From the NCBI GenBank assembly GCA_014843695.1, contig CM026401.1, forward strand, positions 47,745,405-47,809,404: a stretch of DNA of 64,000 nt, in the 5' to 3' direction. The notes under the pieces are model-generated. The model saw only the letters and a program-made list of their open reading frames with translations, ran no database searches and was not told the origin of the DNA. This DNA comes from Archivesica marissinica (lineage: Eukaryota > Mollusca > Bivalvia > Venerida > Vesicomyidae). Within the stretch, counting starts at the first letter, position 1, and each line of letters begins with the position of its first letter. A program made the position numbers and the translations under genes. Shown one piece after another: positions 9,960-19,730 of the stretch.

Positions 9960-11017
9960 TACACACACCAGGAGATAGTAAATTAGGCATAGAGTGATCT
10001 TCCACCACTATCAATTGTCCTTCAGATATTCAAACCACTTGTTTAACATCTTACTGACGCATATATATATTCTCTACTATTTTCCTTTTCCACCCTGGCG
10101 TCGATGCCTTCATTGATCAGGAATGGTGTGCTTTCACATCGAGGGATTAAGATTATTGCAACTACATCTATGTTAATCACGAGAATGTTTTTTGACTTTC
10201 GTGGGAGTTGAGACCTGGATACGTATCCACCAATAAATTATCTCAGTTGTTTGACTGCGTATGTGAAGCAGTGCGTGGTTACTGTCACTCTCAGTGTTCG
10301 CTTCTATCTTGTCATGTAATCATCCAATGCAGGGAGGTTAAATGAGGTTTTAGGTTGAACAAGGACAGCGTATTGTAGACAGGCGAGAGTTATTTGGGTA
10401 TGCACTGAGTGCCCCTTTTAACACGACCCTTGAAGTAATTGAGATTTAATTGTGTCAGAGTCAAAAGATATATTTTGAATTGAAATGAATGGATAAAGTG
10501 TGCGCAAAGACATTCGATCAAAATTGTGAACAGAAAAATGGATTAACTTGATTATTTGGTACAGTTTTATCGGGCGCCTTGCAATGTATTATAAAATATG
10601 AAAAATCATAGTAGATGATAATCAAACTTTGACAGCTGAGTAAAATCGTGAATTAAATTCAATTTCAAAAGGTGAAATTTCGTCATTGTATATCTTGTCC
10701 GTACCTTTTTTATGATATTATAATTAAGACAACCTTTTGTAATTATCGAAAGTACAAGAGTCGGAGGGGTTGCAACATACAATGGTGACACTAATATGTA
10801 ATGATGTTTTAGTGAATCGAAAACAGAACTGAACTTGAAGTATTTCAGATTATCTATTTTGATTGTAGAGACCTCTCTTGAAAGAGTTGTCAGCGGTACT
10901 GTGTGACACTTGAATTAAGCCAGTGAATGTAATGTAATTTATTAGGGGACGAAAATCGTATCTTTTGTTACTTTCCATGATAGTTTTAAATAAGGATTTA
11001 TGTCGAGTATCATATTG
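9960..11017. other. Unique intron sequence
   Basis: No repeat family or splice-bounded coding segment was recognised. A 61-codon minus-strand ORF near 10606-10791 has no familiar motif and is probably chance. Confidence 0.4.
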
Positions 11018-11400
11018 AATGAGAGACATCAGTCAGTTACTGCCCCTGAATACTCCCTAAAAATAGATAGGTCCTATTAAGTGTGTTCCTCTGTTTTTAT
11101 CGTTGTTTCCTTTGCACGGTAGTTTAGCAATTTTATTCTACTATCGCTTCTTATGATTATTAAATTACTATACCTCGACAGATCTCCTACAGTATATGCA
11201 ATGGACACGTATTTGTAAAAGAATGTTATCAGTTAATTAACAGGATTTGGATAAAATTACATTTATCATACCGCAACATCTGGTTAAGGAACAACAGTAA
11301 AAACAAAGGATTCTAACTTAAAGGACCTATTCACATTTTGGAATAAATCGGACTTTATCTGCCAAGGGAGGTAATAGAAAATATACAGATGTCTCTCATT
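11018..11400. mobile_element. MITE family AATGAGA (TTACTGCCCCTGAATAC), intact copy
   Basis: A perfect 13-bp inverted end, AATGAGAGACATC at 11018 and its complement ending at 11400. Inside come CAGTTACTGCCCCTGAATAC, a CCTCTGTTTTTATCGTTG block and GGACTTTATCTGCCAAGGG before GGAGGTAATAG. Other copies are at 35995, 40201, 52780 and 56608. Non-coding; the superfamily is not assignable by eye. Confidence 0.75.
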
Positions 11401-11533
11401 AAACTACATGGGTAATAATTCACAACAATTCAATCGAACGAACATTGAAACTGGTAATGTGTACGATAACTTAGCGAGTAATTCGTAAAGGGAAAATGAA
11501 ATGGTGCTTCGTCAATACACCAAGCAACACATC

Positions 11534-11670
11534 TACAGTCAAACCTGCCTTAAGCAGCCAGCTAAGGGAATCACTAGTGGCTGCTTAATAGCGGTCAACT
11601 GCATAATAAAACAACATACTGCTTAATACAGGTTGGCTGCTTAATACAGGTGACCACTAACACAGGCTGT
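11534..11670. mobile_element. CAGTCAAACCTG MITE, decayed copy
   Basis: It starts TACAGTCAAACCTGCCTTAA and repeats the GCTTAATACAGG and AAGCAGCCAG motifs found in the intact copy at 25491-25672. The right end is mutated (ACACAGGCTGTAC). Confidence 0.65.
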
Positions 11671-12284
11671 ACACTTTGTTTTGAACATAACGTATGTTTT
11701 ATCAATATTGTGTGCCTTGCCGAAATTAGGATTCATATGTTGGGCGTTTTAAATATATACGATTATAGATGTTGATATTTTGGGGAATTTATGTGATAAG
11801 AATTACTGCTATGTATTCGTATTATAGGTATTAAAAGTGTCCAATTGTTTTCAGGTAACTAGTTCCAAGCTTTCACTGGTGTGCACATAGAAATACAGAC
11901 TTGAGCTGGAACCCAAAAATGGCCAGGTCAATCTATTTATAGTTGAACTTCTGCAACAATAATTGGTTCCCATATGATTCGCCGATGTTCCAGCAGGGAT
12001 GTGGTATATACTATTATGTTGGACAGGGTTTCGTGTTATTGTCCACATGTTTGCATTTAATTACTAAATTATTCACTTTATAATAATTATTTATACATTC
12101 ACTCAATACACCTATCCGAGTGTGTATTATGAGGGTGAGTTTTCAATCGTCCTTCTATACATATTTATATATAATAATTTTTTCTTGTTATAACTATGAA
12201 TACAATATATTAATTGCTTGAATTGTAATTTGTATTTAAGTTTTGTACAACTTTATATTATTATATATTTATAATTATATTACG
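11671..12284. other. AT-rich stretch with no feature seen
   Basis: No coding, tRNA-like or repeat-family signal. Simple AT-rich sequence becomes dense toward 12240. Confidence 0.45.
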
Positions 12285-12519
12285 TGGAAGTCGTGATAGC
12301 GCAGTGGATGCGCGTTCGCTTCAGGTGCGAAAGGTCCGGAGTTCGAGCCCCGCTGGAGCCGTTACGATTGTGTCCTTAGGCAAGGCATTTAAATTCCACA
12401 TTGCCTCTTCTCTCTCCTTCATGGCGATGGATTCCATCAGGAATGGGGTCTCGAGAGTGATTAATATAAGTTGAAAGAACTTGTTTCGCAATCGAGCTAT
12501 AATAAATTTGTATAGACTA
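12285..12519 (+). mobile_element. SINE family C, full length
   Basis: The tRNA-like head has GATAGCGCAGTGG (A box) and GGAGTTCGAGCCCC (B box). The body has GGCAAGGCATTTAAATTCC and TGGCGATGGATTCCATCAGG. The tail reads GAGAGTGATTAATATAAGTTG then AACTTGTTTCGCAATCGAGC and an ATAAATTTGTATAGACT end. Confidence 0.9.
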
Positions 12520-12716
12520 ATAACAGTGTATGACTTATTATTTATATTTAAGTGCATTTAATCTTGCATTAATATATTGTTATATACCCGTATTGTACAT
12601 GTATATATTGATACACTGCACTATTTATAAATACTAAATAATATTTTAGAATGCACTGCATATATTAAACTTATAGAGAATCCAAACACAGAAATGTTAG
12701 GTATTTGAAATCTGTA

Positions 12717-13175
12717 TGCTGCTATAGCTTTCAATGGTTGTATTGATATTTAAAATATATATTATAGCACTGTATTGAATAAGTAGTGAATGCATAGCGT
12801 GCATGTAATATTTGTGGAAGTGTTGATAGCGTAGTGGTTGCGTGTTCGCTTCATGTGCGAAATGCCCGGAGTTCGAGCCCCGGCTGGAGCCGTTACGAGT
12901 GTGCCCTTAGGCAAGGCATTTAAATTCCACATTGCCTCTTCTCTCTCCCTCGTGGCGATGGATTCCATCAGGAATGAGGTCTCGAGAGTGATTAATATAA
13001 GTTGAAAGAACTTGTTTCGCAATCGAACTTAATCTGAAGGCTGCTATAGCTTTCAATGGTTGTATTGATATTTAAAATATATATTATAGCACTGTATTAG
13101 GAATGAGGTCTCGAGAGTGATTAATATAAGTTGTAAGAACTTGTTTCGCAATCGAGCTCAAATAAATGTGTTTGA
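12717..13175 (+). mobile_element. SINE family C inside a local duplication
   Basis: A SINE C copy (12816-13030) is followed by a second copy of a roughly 58-bp flank (GCTGCTATAGCTTTCAATGG..., at about 12717-12776 and 13041-13098) and then another SINE C 3' piece (13098-13175). The flank-SINE unit was therefore partly duplicated in tandem after insertion. Confidence 0.8.
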
Positions 13176-13262
13176 ATTGTTATTTGTATTTAAGTTGTGT
13201 ACAACTTTATGTTATATGATATTAATAACAGTGTATGACTTTGAGCTCCAAATATCCAAATT

Positions 13263-13513
13263 GGCTGTCCGATTAGTGCAGTGGTTAGCACACTCGCTTC
13301 TCACCAATGCAACCCGGGTTCGATTCTCGGACCGGAAAGTATGTGAGATGATACGGTGGTCGCCAGATCGGATAGGTGGGTTTTCTCCGGGTACTCCGGT
13401 TTCCTCCCACATGAATGACCACATTTACGCTTTCACCCGCGCCAACGAGAGTGATTAATATAAGTTGTTAAAACTTGCTTCGCAATCGTTGTAAAATAAA
13501 TAAAGTTTAAACT
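13263..13513 (+). mobile_element. SINE family B, full length
   Basis: Sense copy: GGCTGTCCGATTAGTGCAG head, CGGGTTCGATTCTCGG B box, GGGTTTTCTCCGGGTACTCC body, GAGAGTGATTAATATAAGTTG plus AACTTGCTTCGCAATCGTTG tail, ending AATAAATAAAGTTTAAACT. Confidence 0.9.
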
Positions 13514-13616
13514 AAACTCCAAATCTAAAACTAAAACAAACAACCCCAAGTTCCAGTAATATATAGTGTCGTAGTCGATCACATGTCATATATTTAATAT
13601 AATTATATACACTTAC

Positions 13617-13697
13617 CAGGCTTCGGTTCATTCATATCTGTCATCTCTTCCTCCGTGTTATATAGCAACATGGCACGTAACTGTTTTCGTCCTTGTT
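13617..13697 (-). CDS. Predicted 81-bp internal exon of the minus-strand gene
   Basis: Minus-strand exon with acceptor AATATTTTACAG before 13697 and a near-consensus donor CCTG|GTAAGTG after 13617. It is 81 bp, phase 1 to phase 1. Joined to the neighbouring candidates it reads (E)QGRKQLRAMLLYNTEEEM then TDMNEPKP with no stop; the other two frames are closed. It is mixed basic then acidic, probably helical at the start, with no known domain. It joins forward to 6815-6954 (G + TA gives Val) and back to 24133-24197 (G + AA gives Glu). Membership of the MECOM/PRDM16-like gene is inferred from strand and phase only. Confidence 0.6.
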
Positions 13698-13984
13698 CTG
13701 TAAAATATTATTTTCAAATCTGTAAAATCACTCGGTAAACTTGGTAACTTTTTTTTTCTTCAATCTCTTGTTTCCAGTTCCAGCTTAATTGTCCAGAGAG
13801 CAGATATCAATAATGCATTTACATCACTAGTCTGTCACAACTCTTCTCGTACTAAATGTAACATCAAACTGACACATCAGTATTGTACTCATTTCAATTT
13901 TAAATCAAATAAAGCACAACTAAACATTTAGTCATTCTCAACAACCGTTTACAAATTAGTGGTTATTTAAAAAGTATCATTTTC

Positions 13985-14075
13985 CAGTGCCCTCATCTCC
14001 GTTTCATTAAGTCCCGCCCACCCCATTTTGGCGCCTATGGGCCTCTCTATTAGTCTGTCGGTTACAGAGCACTAA
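13985..14075 (-). promoter_or_regulatory. GC-rich promoter-like patch
   Basis: In an AT-rich intron this patch holds, on the minus strand, GGGGTGGGCGGGAC (GC box), GGCGCCAAAATGG (E2F/YY1-like) and several CpGs. It lies about 300 bp upstream of the predicted exon at 13617-13697 on the same strand. An internal promoter making a protein without the PR domain, as vertebrate MECOM/PRDM16 genes do, is a possible reading but unproven. Confidence 0.3.
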
Positions 14076-14401
14076 ATTGGTCGCTATGAGCAGCGGACCA
14101 TGAAACGTAGGTAACCTGAAATTTATCTCGTTTTTGTACTTTTTGCCCCTTTGATTATAATGAAATTAGGGAACATCAAATAAAGGAGGTTGCTGTTTAT
14201 TAGGGAAGATACGAAGTCATCATTGCTTAGATATACACGGTATTACTCATCATCTTCACTTTTCATAAAGAGGAATTTTAATTGTAAAATAGTTTGAATA
14301 CGTATGTATGATTTAATGATACCGTATGGATGAGACACACATACTTACATCATATTTTCACCTTTCACTTTTGCATTTAATAGTGTTTACATGCTATATG
14401 C

Positions 14402-14552
14402 TAGCCTGGGAACAGGCGTCCATATATGTTGCCTGGTCAGTCAAATAAATATATTTTAGCAGCGAGGTCATTAATTGGGGCCGTATTGAGCTTGTGATAA
14501 TATCATTTTGTCAGAAGTTAAAAAGTGAAAAGTTGACTGGAACCCAGGCTAA
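14402..14552. mobile_element. TAGCCTGGG-TIR MITE, intact copy
   Basis: The ends TAGCCTGGGAACAG (14402) and GGAACCCAGGCTA (to 14551-14552) are inverted. The core has TTGCCTGGTCAGTCAAATAA and CATTTTGTCAGAAGTTAAAA. It is about 150 bp and non-coding. It gives the parental structure for the 78-bp satellite arrays. Confidence 0.75.
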
Positions 14553-14610
14553 CTAGATACAATTGCCTTCTGAAATAATAATGTATTGCATATCATTTAT
14601 ATGTATAGGC

Positions 14611-14718
14611 TATAAGCCAAAAACGATCCAATATGTAAATTATTGGACACTGTGATGCGCGTATAGCGCCGAAGACATGTACCAATATTTTACATATTGG
14701 ATCCGTTTGAGGCTTATA
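14611..14718. mobile_element. Short fold-back element
   Basis: The arms TATAAGCCAAAAACGATCC...AATATGTAAA and TTTACATATTGGATCCG...GAGGCTTATA pair over about 30-40 bp around a short centre (GCGCGTATAGCGCC region). It is 108 bp in all, a hairpin-type MITE or palindrome. Confidence 0.65.
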
Positions 14719-14919
14719 TCTTACTTAAAACACACACTTGTATAACAAGATCCTACTAATTAAAATTGTTAATTTTCGTACCAGTAGGCCTATGATTTAA
14801 CATAATGCTCTGGCCTTTTGACAACAGTCCAATAATAATAATAATAATAATGGACTGCACGTACAAATGTATGACGTCACGATGGTGTTGTTTTTACGAT
14901 GGTGTTGTTTTTTTATATA

Positions 14920-15164
14920 CTTTATTTATTTTACAACGATTGCGAAGCAAGTTATAACAACTTATATTAATCACTCTCGTTGCCGCGGATAAAATAAAGC
15001 GTAAACGTGGTCATTCGTTGGGTAGGAAACCGGAGTACCCGGAGAAAACCCACCTGTCCGATCTGGCGACCACCGTACCATCTCACATACTTCCCAGTCC
15101 GAGGATCGAACCCGGGTTGCATTGGTGAGAAGCGAACGCGCTAACCACTGCGCTAATCGGACAG
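14920..15164 (-). mobile_element. SINE family B, antisense
   Basis: Full-length antisense copy: ACTTTATTTATTTTACAACG tail through CGCTAATCGGACAG head. It forms the outer edge of one arm of the inverted duplication with 37305-39172. Confidence 0.88.
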
Positions 15165-15476
15165 AATTCGCAGTCCAACGTGTTAACAACCGGACCATTG
15201 ACCACAGTATATTTAACTTCGGTGTAAACAATATACCCACCTGTATTGAAACTGAATACGTTAACTGAAACAATTCAAGAGTGTGGGTTATTTTGAAGTT
15301 CAGATCCTATGCAATTAAGAATATGTAGTTATACAACATGACATGCGCTAACCACTGCGCTAATCGGACAGCCGACAGTCAACAGTTACGTATGGCTAAA
15401 TAAAGAAACGGAACCACGTCTAGCAAACAGTTAAATTGAAATAAATGTTGTGTACTATGAACACGTATATTAGTAA

Positions 15477-16335
15477 TAGTCTGGAACAAGATTACTGGAA
15501 ATAGTGTGTGTTGTCCCACTATAGGGCTGGTATGGTGCGATGTAGCCTGGGTGACAGTCTGGAACAAGATTACTGGAAATAGTGTGTGTTGTCCCACTAT
15601 AGGGCTGGTATGGTGCGATGTAGCCTGGGTGACAGTCTGGAACAAGATTACTGGAAATAGTGTGTGTTGTCCCACTATAGGGCTGGTATGGTGCGATGTA
15701 GCCTGGGTGACAGTCTGGAACAAGATTACTGGAAATAGTGTGTGTTGTCCCACTATAGGGCTGGTATGGTGCGATGTAGCCTGGGTGACAGTCTGGAACA
15801 AGATTACTGGAAATAGTGTGTGTTGTCCCACTATAGGGCTGGTATGGTGCGATGTAGCCTGGGTGACAGTCTGGAACAAGATTACTGGAAATAGTGTGTG
15901 TTGTCCCACTATAGGGCTGGTATGGTGCGATGTAGCCTGGGTGACAGTCTGGAACAAGATTACTGGAAATAGTGTGTGTTGTCCCACTATAGGGCTGGTA
16001 TGGTGCGATGTAGCCTGGGTGACAGTCTGGAACAAGATTACTGGAAATAGTGTGTGTTGTCCCACTATAGGGCTAGTATGGTGCGATGTAGCCTGGGTGA
16101 CAGTCTGGAACAAGATTACTGGAAATAGTGTGTGTTGTCCCACTATAGAGCTGGTATGGTGCGATGTAGCCCGGGTGACAGTCTGGAACAAGATTACTGG
16201 AAATAGTGTGTGTTGTCCCACTATATGGCTGGTATGGTGCGATGTAGCCTGGGTGACAGTCTGGAACAAGATTACTGGAAATATTGTGTGTTGTCCCACT
16301 ATAGGGCTGGTATGGTGCGATGTAGCCCGGGTGAT
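15477..16335 (+). repeat. Satellite array, 78-bp unit, about 11 copies
   Basis: Nearly identical 78-bp units, each with TAGCCTGGGTGACAGTCTGG, AACAAGATTACTGGAAATAG and GTTGTCCCACTATAGGGC. The unit starts with the MITE terminus TAGCCTGGG. Since 78 is a multiple of three and the unit lacks stops in some frames, 250-300-codon ORFs appear on both strands; they are not genes. Confidence 0.93.
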
Positions 16336-16856
16336 TTTTCACTTTTTAACTTCTGGCAAAATGACATGATCAGAAACTCAATATGGCCCAATTAATAGTC
16401 TCGGAGTTAAAATATATTTATTTGACTGACCAGGCAAAATATATCGACGTCTGTTCCCAGGCTACCCTGCATTCTACATTTTGTAATCTTTTGATGTTAT
16501 TGTTATATGTGTGTTATGTTACATGTTTATGTAAAGCGCTTTTGAACATGTAATTTGTATATGAATTCGCAGTCCAACGTGTTAACCATTCGACCATTGA
16601 CCGTATATTTAACAGAAACAATTCCAGAGTGTGGGTTATTTTGAAGTTCAGATCCTATTCAATTGAGAATATATGGTTACACAACATGACATGCTGCAGT
16701 CTAACCACCTACACGAACTCCTTGTGGTCCTTTGATTGCATTGTGTCTATTGATCGCTACAACGTTAGTTGCATTATTGAAATTAGCATGCAATACAGTA
16801 TCGGCTTTTCACTACTAGTATAAACATGCAGTACATAGAGAATATAGGGACATAGA

Positions 16857-17117
16857 CGGATCTGTAGCCCAGTGGTTCGCAGGTTCGCAATGTTCGATCC
16901 CCCGTCTGACCCTAATACAATTAACAATCTTTCAGATGGGACTTTAATCCGAGGTCTCGTGTCGGTGCTTTACACCGTGTACGTAAGAGAACCAGAGGAG
17001 ACTCTGGAATGGGTGTCTCTCTGTATCATTGTACTATCCTCCACACATCTAAAGTGACTAATATCTTCAGGAGGCGTTGCTCATATGGGCAACCGGTAGC
17101 GACGATAAATAAACGTA
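16857..17117 (+). mobile_element. SINE family A, sense
   Basis: It has the 5' head ACGGATCTGTAGCCCAGTGG (A box) with a rearranged anticodon region, then GTTCGATCCCCCGTCTGACC, the full body and the GGGCAACCGGTAGCGACG tail ending AAATAAACGTACAC. Confidence 0.88.
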
Positions 17118-17446
17118 CACGGTATCTTCCCATATATACATGCACACACCTATGTTGTGCGTAACGTATCTGTGTCATACTTTTCAAATGACTTTTTATA
17201 TCTTTGTTTTGTGTTATTTTATTTTGTGGTTTCAATATCCTGAACTGCAGTTGATCATATCTATTATATGTTGCAACCACTTTACATTGTGCTTTGAGTC
17301 AATTACAAATATATACGTTAACACGTCTTTTTTGTAAATGCATGCATTACATACATTAAAGTCCACGAAAAACAATACAATTTATGTATACGGTATTATA
17401 TTATATACACACGTGAAAATGTATATATATATATATATACTATATA

Positions 17447-18250
17447 TACTAGAGGACATAGAAAACGTACACGTCAACAATCTAAAATAACTAATCTCTT
17501 CAGGAGGCGTCGCTCATATGGGCAACCGGTAGCGACGATAAATAAACGTAAAACACACACAAACGCACACGTCGGATAAGTGTGTTTTTACACGAAAAAC
17601 AATAACTATATAAATACATAGTTTTAAACATTTTGGAATATTTTGAGTTGTTCCGTTTGTGCTTTATAATAAAGATGTAATATATCTTTGATGAAATCCT
17701 TCGTATTTCGTTTTCATGTACTAATAATCATATGATGTAGGTGTGCGTTTTCTATGTCCTCTAGTATATGTAATAATAATCATATAATGTAGGTGTACGT
17801 TTTCTATGCCCTCTAGTATATGTAATAATACTCATATAATGTAGGTGTACGTTTTCTATGTCCTCTAGTATATGATGTAGGTGTGCGTTTTCTATGTCCT
17901 CTAGTATATAATGTAGGTGTGCGTTTTCTATGTCCTCTAGTATATAATGTAGGTGTGCGTTTTCTATGTCCTCTAGTATATAATGTAGGTGTACGTTTTC
18001 TATGTCCTCTAGTATATAATGTAGATGTGCGTTTTCTATGTCCTCTAGTATATAATGTAGATGTACGTTTTCTATGTCCTCTAGTATATAATGTAGTGTA
18101 CGTTTTCTATGTCCTCTAGTATATAATGTAGATGTGCGTTTTCTATGTCCTCTAGTATATAATGTAGATGTACGTTTTCTATGTCCTCTAGTATATGTAA
18201 TAACACTCATATAATGTAGCTGTGCGCTTTCTATGCCCTCTAGTATATGT
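17447..18250. mobile_element. 36-bp-TIR element, right end expanded, SINE inserted
   Basis: Left terminus TATACTAGAGGACATAG at 17447; core with AACAATAACTATATAAATAC (about 17590); then about 14 inverted copies of the terminus at 17735-18250 (ATGTAGGTGTGCGTTTTC plus TATGTCCTCTAGTATATA). It is the mirror image of 567-1172, where the left end was amplified. It is interrupted near the left end by a SINE A fragment. Confidence 0.78.
17463..17573 (+). mobile_element. SINE family A 3' fragment nested in the 36-bp-TIR element
   Basis: A heavily 5'-truncated SINE A (17476-17560, from CAATCTAAAATAACTAATC to the A/C-rich tail) is flanked by AAACGTACACGTC and AAACGCACACGTC, a 13-bp duplication with one mismatch. 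This dates the insertion after the DNA element landed. Confidence 0.75.
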
Positions 18251-18439
18251 TGCTGGTATTTATGCCAGACATAATTTTTATAAGCAATATGTAATCTTGA
18301 CATACAGTTGTCCAATGGTTATAATTTCGTTTTCTTTCGTAATTTCATTACTAGTTAGACAGTAATACACCATATATATATGTTCTCATATATTACAACC
18401 ACTGAAGTCAAGTATTCAAATGATTCCGTATTCATTTTC

Positions 18440-18690
18440 CTGAAAGAAGATCACGGGTGCTCACGTATTGGTACCTGGGGTAGAACCACCGACCTCAACA
18501 AACAAACAAACAAACAAACAAACAAACAAACAAACAAACAAACAAACAAACAAACAAACAAACAAACAAACAAACAAACAAACAAACAAACAAACCGGAA
18601 TGCAACCTCGTTTGAAAGTGTTCCACAGCCTCATTGAGATGCAAACGATTTGAAGTCAACGAACTTAACCACTCGGCCACGGGGCGGCCC
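18440..18690 (-). mobile_element. tRNA-derived SINE with (TTTG)n expansion
   Basis: On the minus strand: GCCCCGTGGCCGAGTGGTTA (A box), GACTTCAAATCG anticodon region, a (TTTG)n run at 18496-18596 (about 25 repeats), then GGTGGTTCTACCCC. The head resembles family D (Leu/Ser-type tRNA). The microsatellite grew inside the element. Confidence 0.6.
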
Positions 18691-18699
18691 CTCAGTTAT

Positions 18700-19338
18700 A
18701 CTAACGTTCGAGTAGAGCTACCCCATATATCGGAAGCGTAAATTCAACCAAGAGAGCTTCATACGTCTAACTTTTATCCATTACGTTAACAATACTATCG
18801 TAAAGTAAATCGACTTGTCTTTAGTATAGGTCTGTCTATCTTGTATCTGTGTGTTGCAAAGCTTGTTACGCGCATCATATACCCGCGATAGAGGATGACA
18901 TTACAGGGCAAAGATGGCATTTAATACAGTAAAGTAACCGAGCGACAGGCACAAAGTCGTAAAACTGACGTGCTTTCAATACTTCGCATTTCATGACTTA
19001 TGCTCGACGTATGTACAACAAAAAAACATAAACAGATTTGCTTTCATAGGCTGTTGCTTATGTATCATCAGTAGTTAAATTCACTCAATTGATATCATTC
19101 GTACTGTATGCAATAAGGTACATAATTGATGAATATTTGTTAAATTGATTTGTTATCACAGATTAATTGAATTCTACTTATATTCCCAAGTTATTTGACG
19201 CAGTTATCTTGTATTTTCTTTCAAGAATGTTTAATGTACATTGTGTTTGGTATCTGTGTATTTTAATGTAATTTTGTAAGTGTTTTAATCGCATGTGTGT
19301 ATTTGTGTATGGGGCTTATTTATTACCGCTGCCGTGTT
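18700..19338. other. Unique sequence, no feature seen
   Basis: No repeat or exon candidate recognised. Ordinary AT-rich intron-like DNA. Confidence 0.4.
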
Positions 19339-19339
19339 A

Positions 19340-19475
19340 TCCCACACGAGCGACACCCACAGAAGAGATGAGTCATTCTTAGGGTTTTTGGAAGATTTTG
19401 GAGGATTTTGGAGGATCAAACCTCCATTCTAGAGGCACCTCTGATTCGTTTCTAAACGCGACATTCTCGCACACC
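19340..19475 (-). mobile_element. Degenerate SINE family A
   Basis: CACGAGCGACACCCACAGAAG, GATGAGTCATTCTTAGGG and TTTTGGAGGATCAAACC keep the order of an antisense family A body with many changes. It is an old copy. Confidence 0.5.
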
Positions 19476-19506
19476 ATTTAGGGTACTCTTGTTTTGTTAC
19501 ACCTGT

Positions 19507-19730
19507 GTACTAGAGGACATAGAAAACGCACATCTACGTTATATACTAGAGGACATAGTAAACGCACACCTACATTATATACTAGAGGACATAGTAAACG
19601 CACACCTACATTATATACTAGATGACATAGAAAACTCACACCTACATTATATACTAGAGGACATAGGAAACGCACACCTACATTATATGATTATTATTAC
19701 ACGAAAACGAAATACGAAGGATTCCATTCA
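19507..19730 (+). repeat. 36-bp-TIR element, five-unit left array, rest decayed
   Basis: Five 36-bp units (ACTAGAGGACATAGNAAAC type, ending near 19687), then ATGATTATTATTACACG and an AATACGAAGGATTCCAT piece that matches the core of the copy at 17447-18250. It shows a smaller, independent amplification of the same terminus. Confidence 0.7.

Larger units (their letters stand above)
14920..16560 (+). repeat. Inverted duplication, arm 1 (pairs with 37305-39172)
   Basis: The order here is SINE B (antisense), a 310-bp flank (CAGTCCAACGTGTTAAC, then GAAACGGAACCACGTC), the 78-bp array, TAGCCTGGG-MITE sequence, then a flank with ATTGTTATATGTGTGTTATG. The same blocks occur in reverse order and complement at 37305-39172. 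A third, short copy of the 310-bp flank lies at 16564-16690. Confidence 0.85.

Noticed and set aside
14340..14460. Exon behind a strong minus-strand donor (GATGTAAGTATG) at about 14343
   Set aside because: The sequence behind it is low-complexity with no good acceptor, and its phase does not fit the neighbouring exons.
15379..16369. Long overlapping ORFs on both strands
   Set aside because: Products of the 78-bp satellite, whose unit is 26 codons. The same applies to 37493-38747, 27846-29301, 17761-18315, 560-952, 62692-63431, 7178-7719 and 9363-9889.
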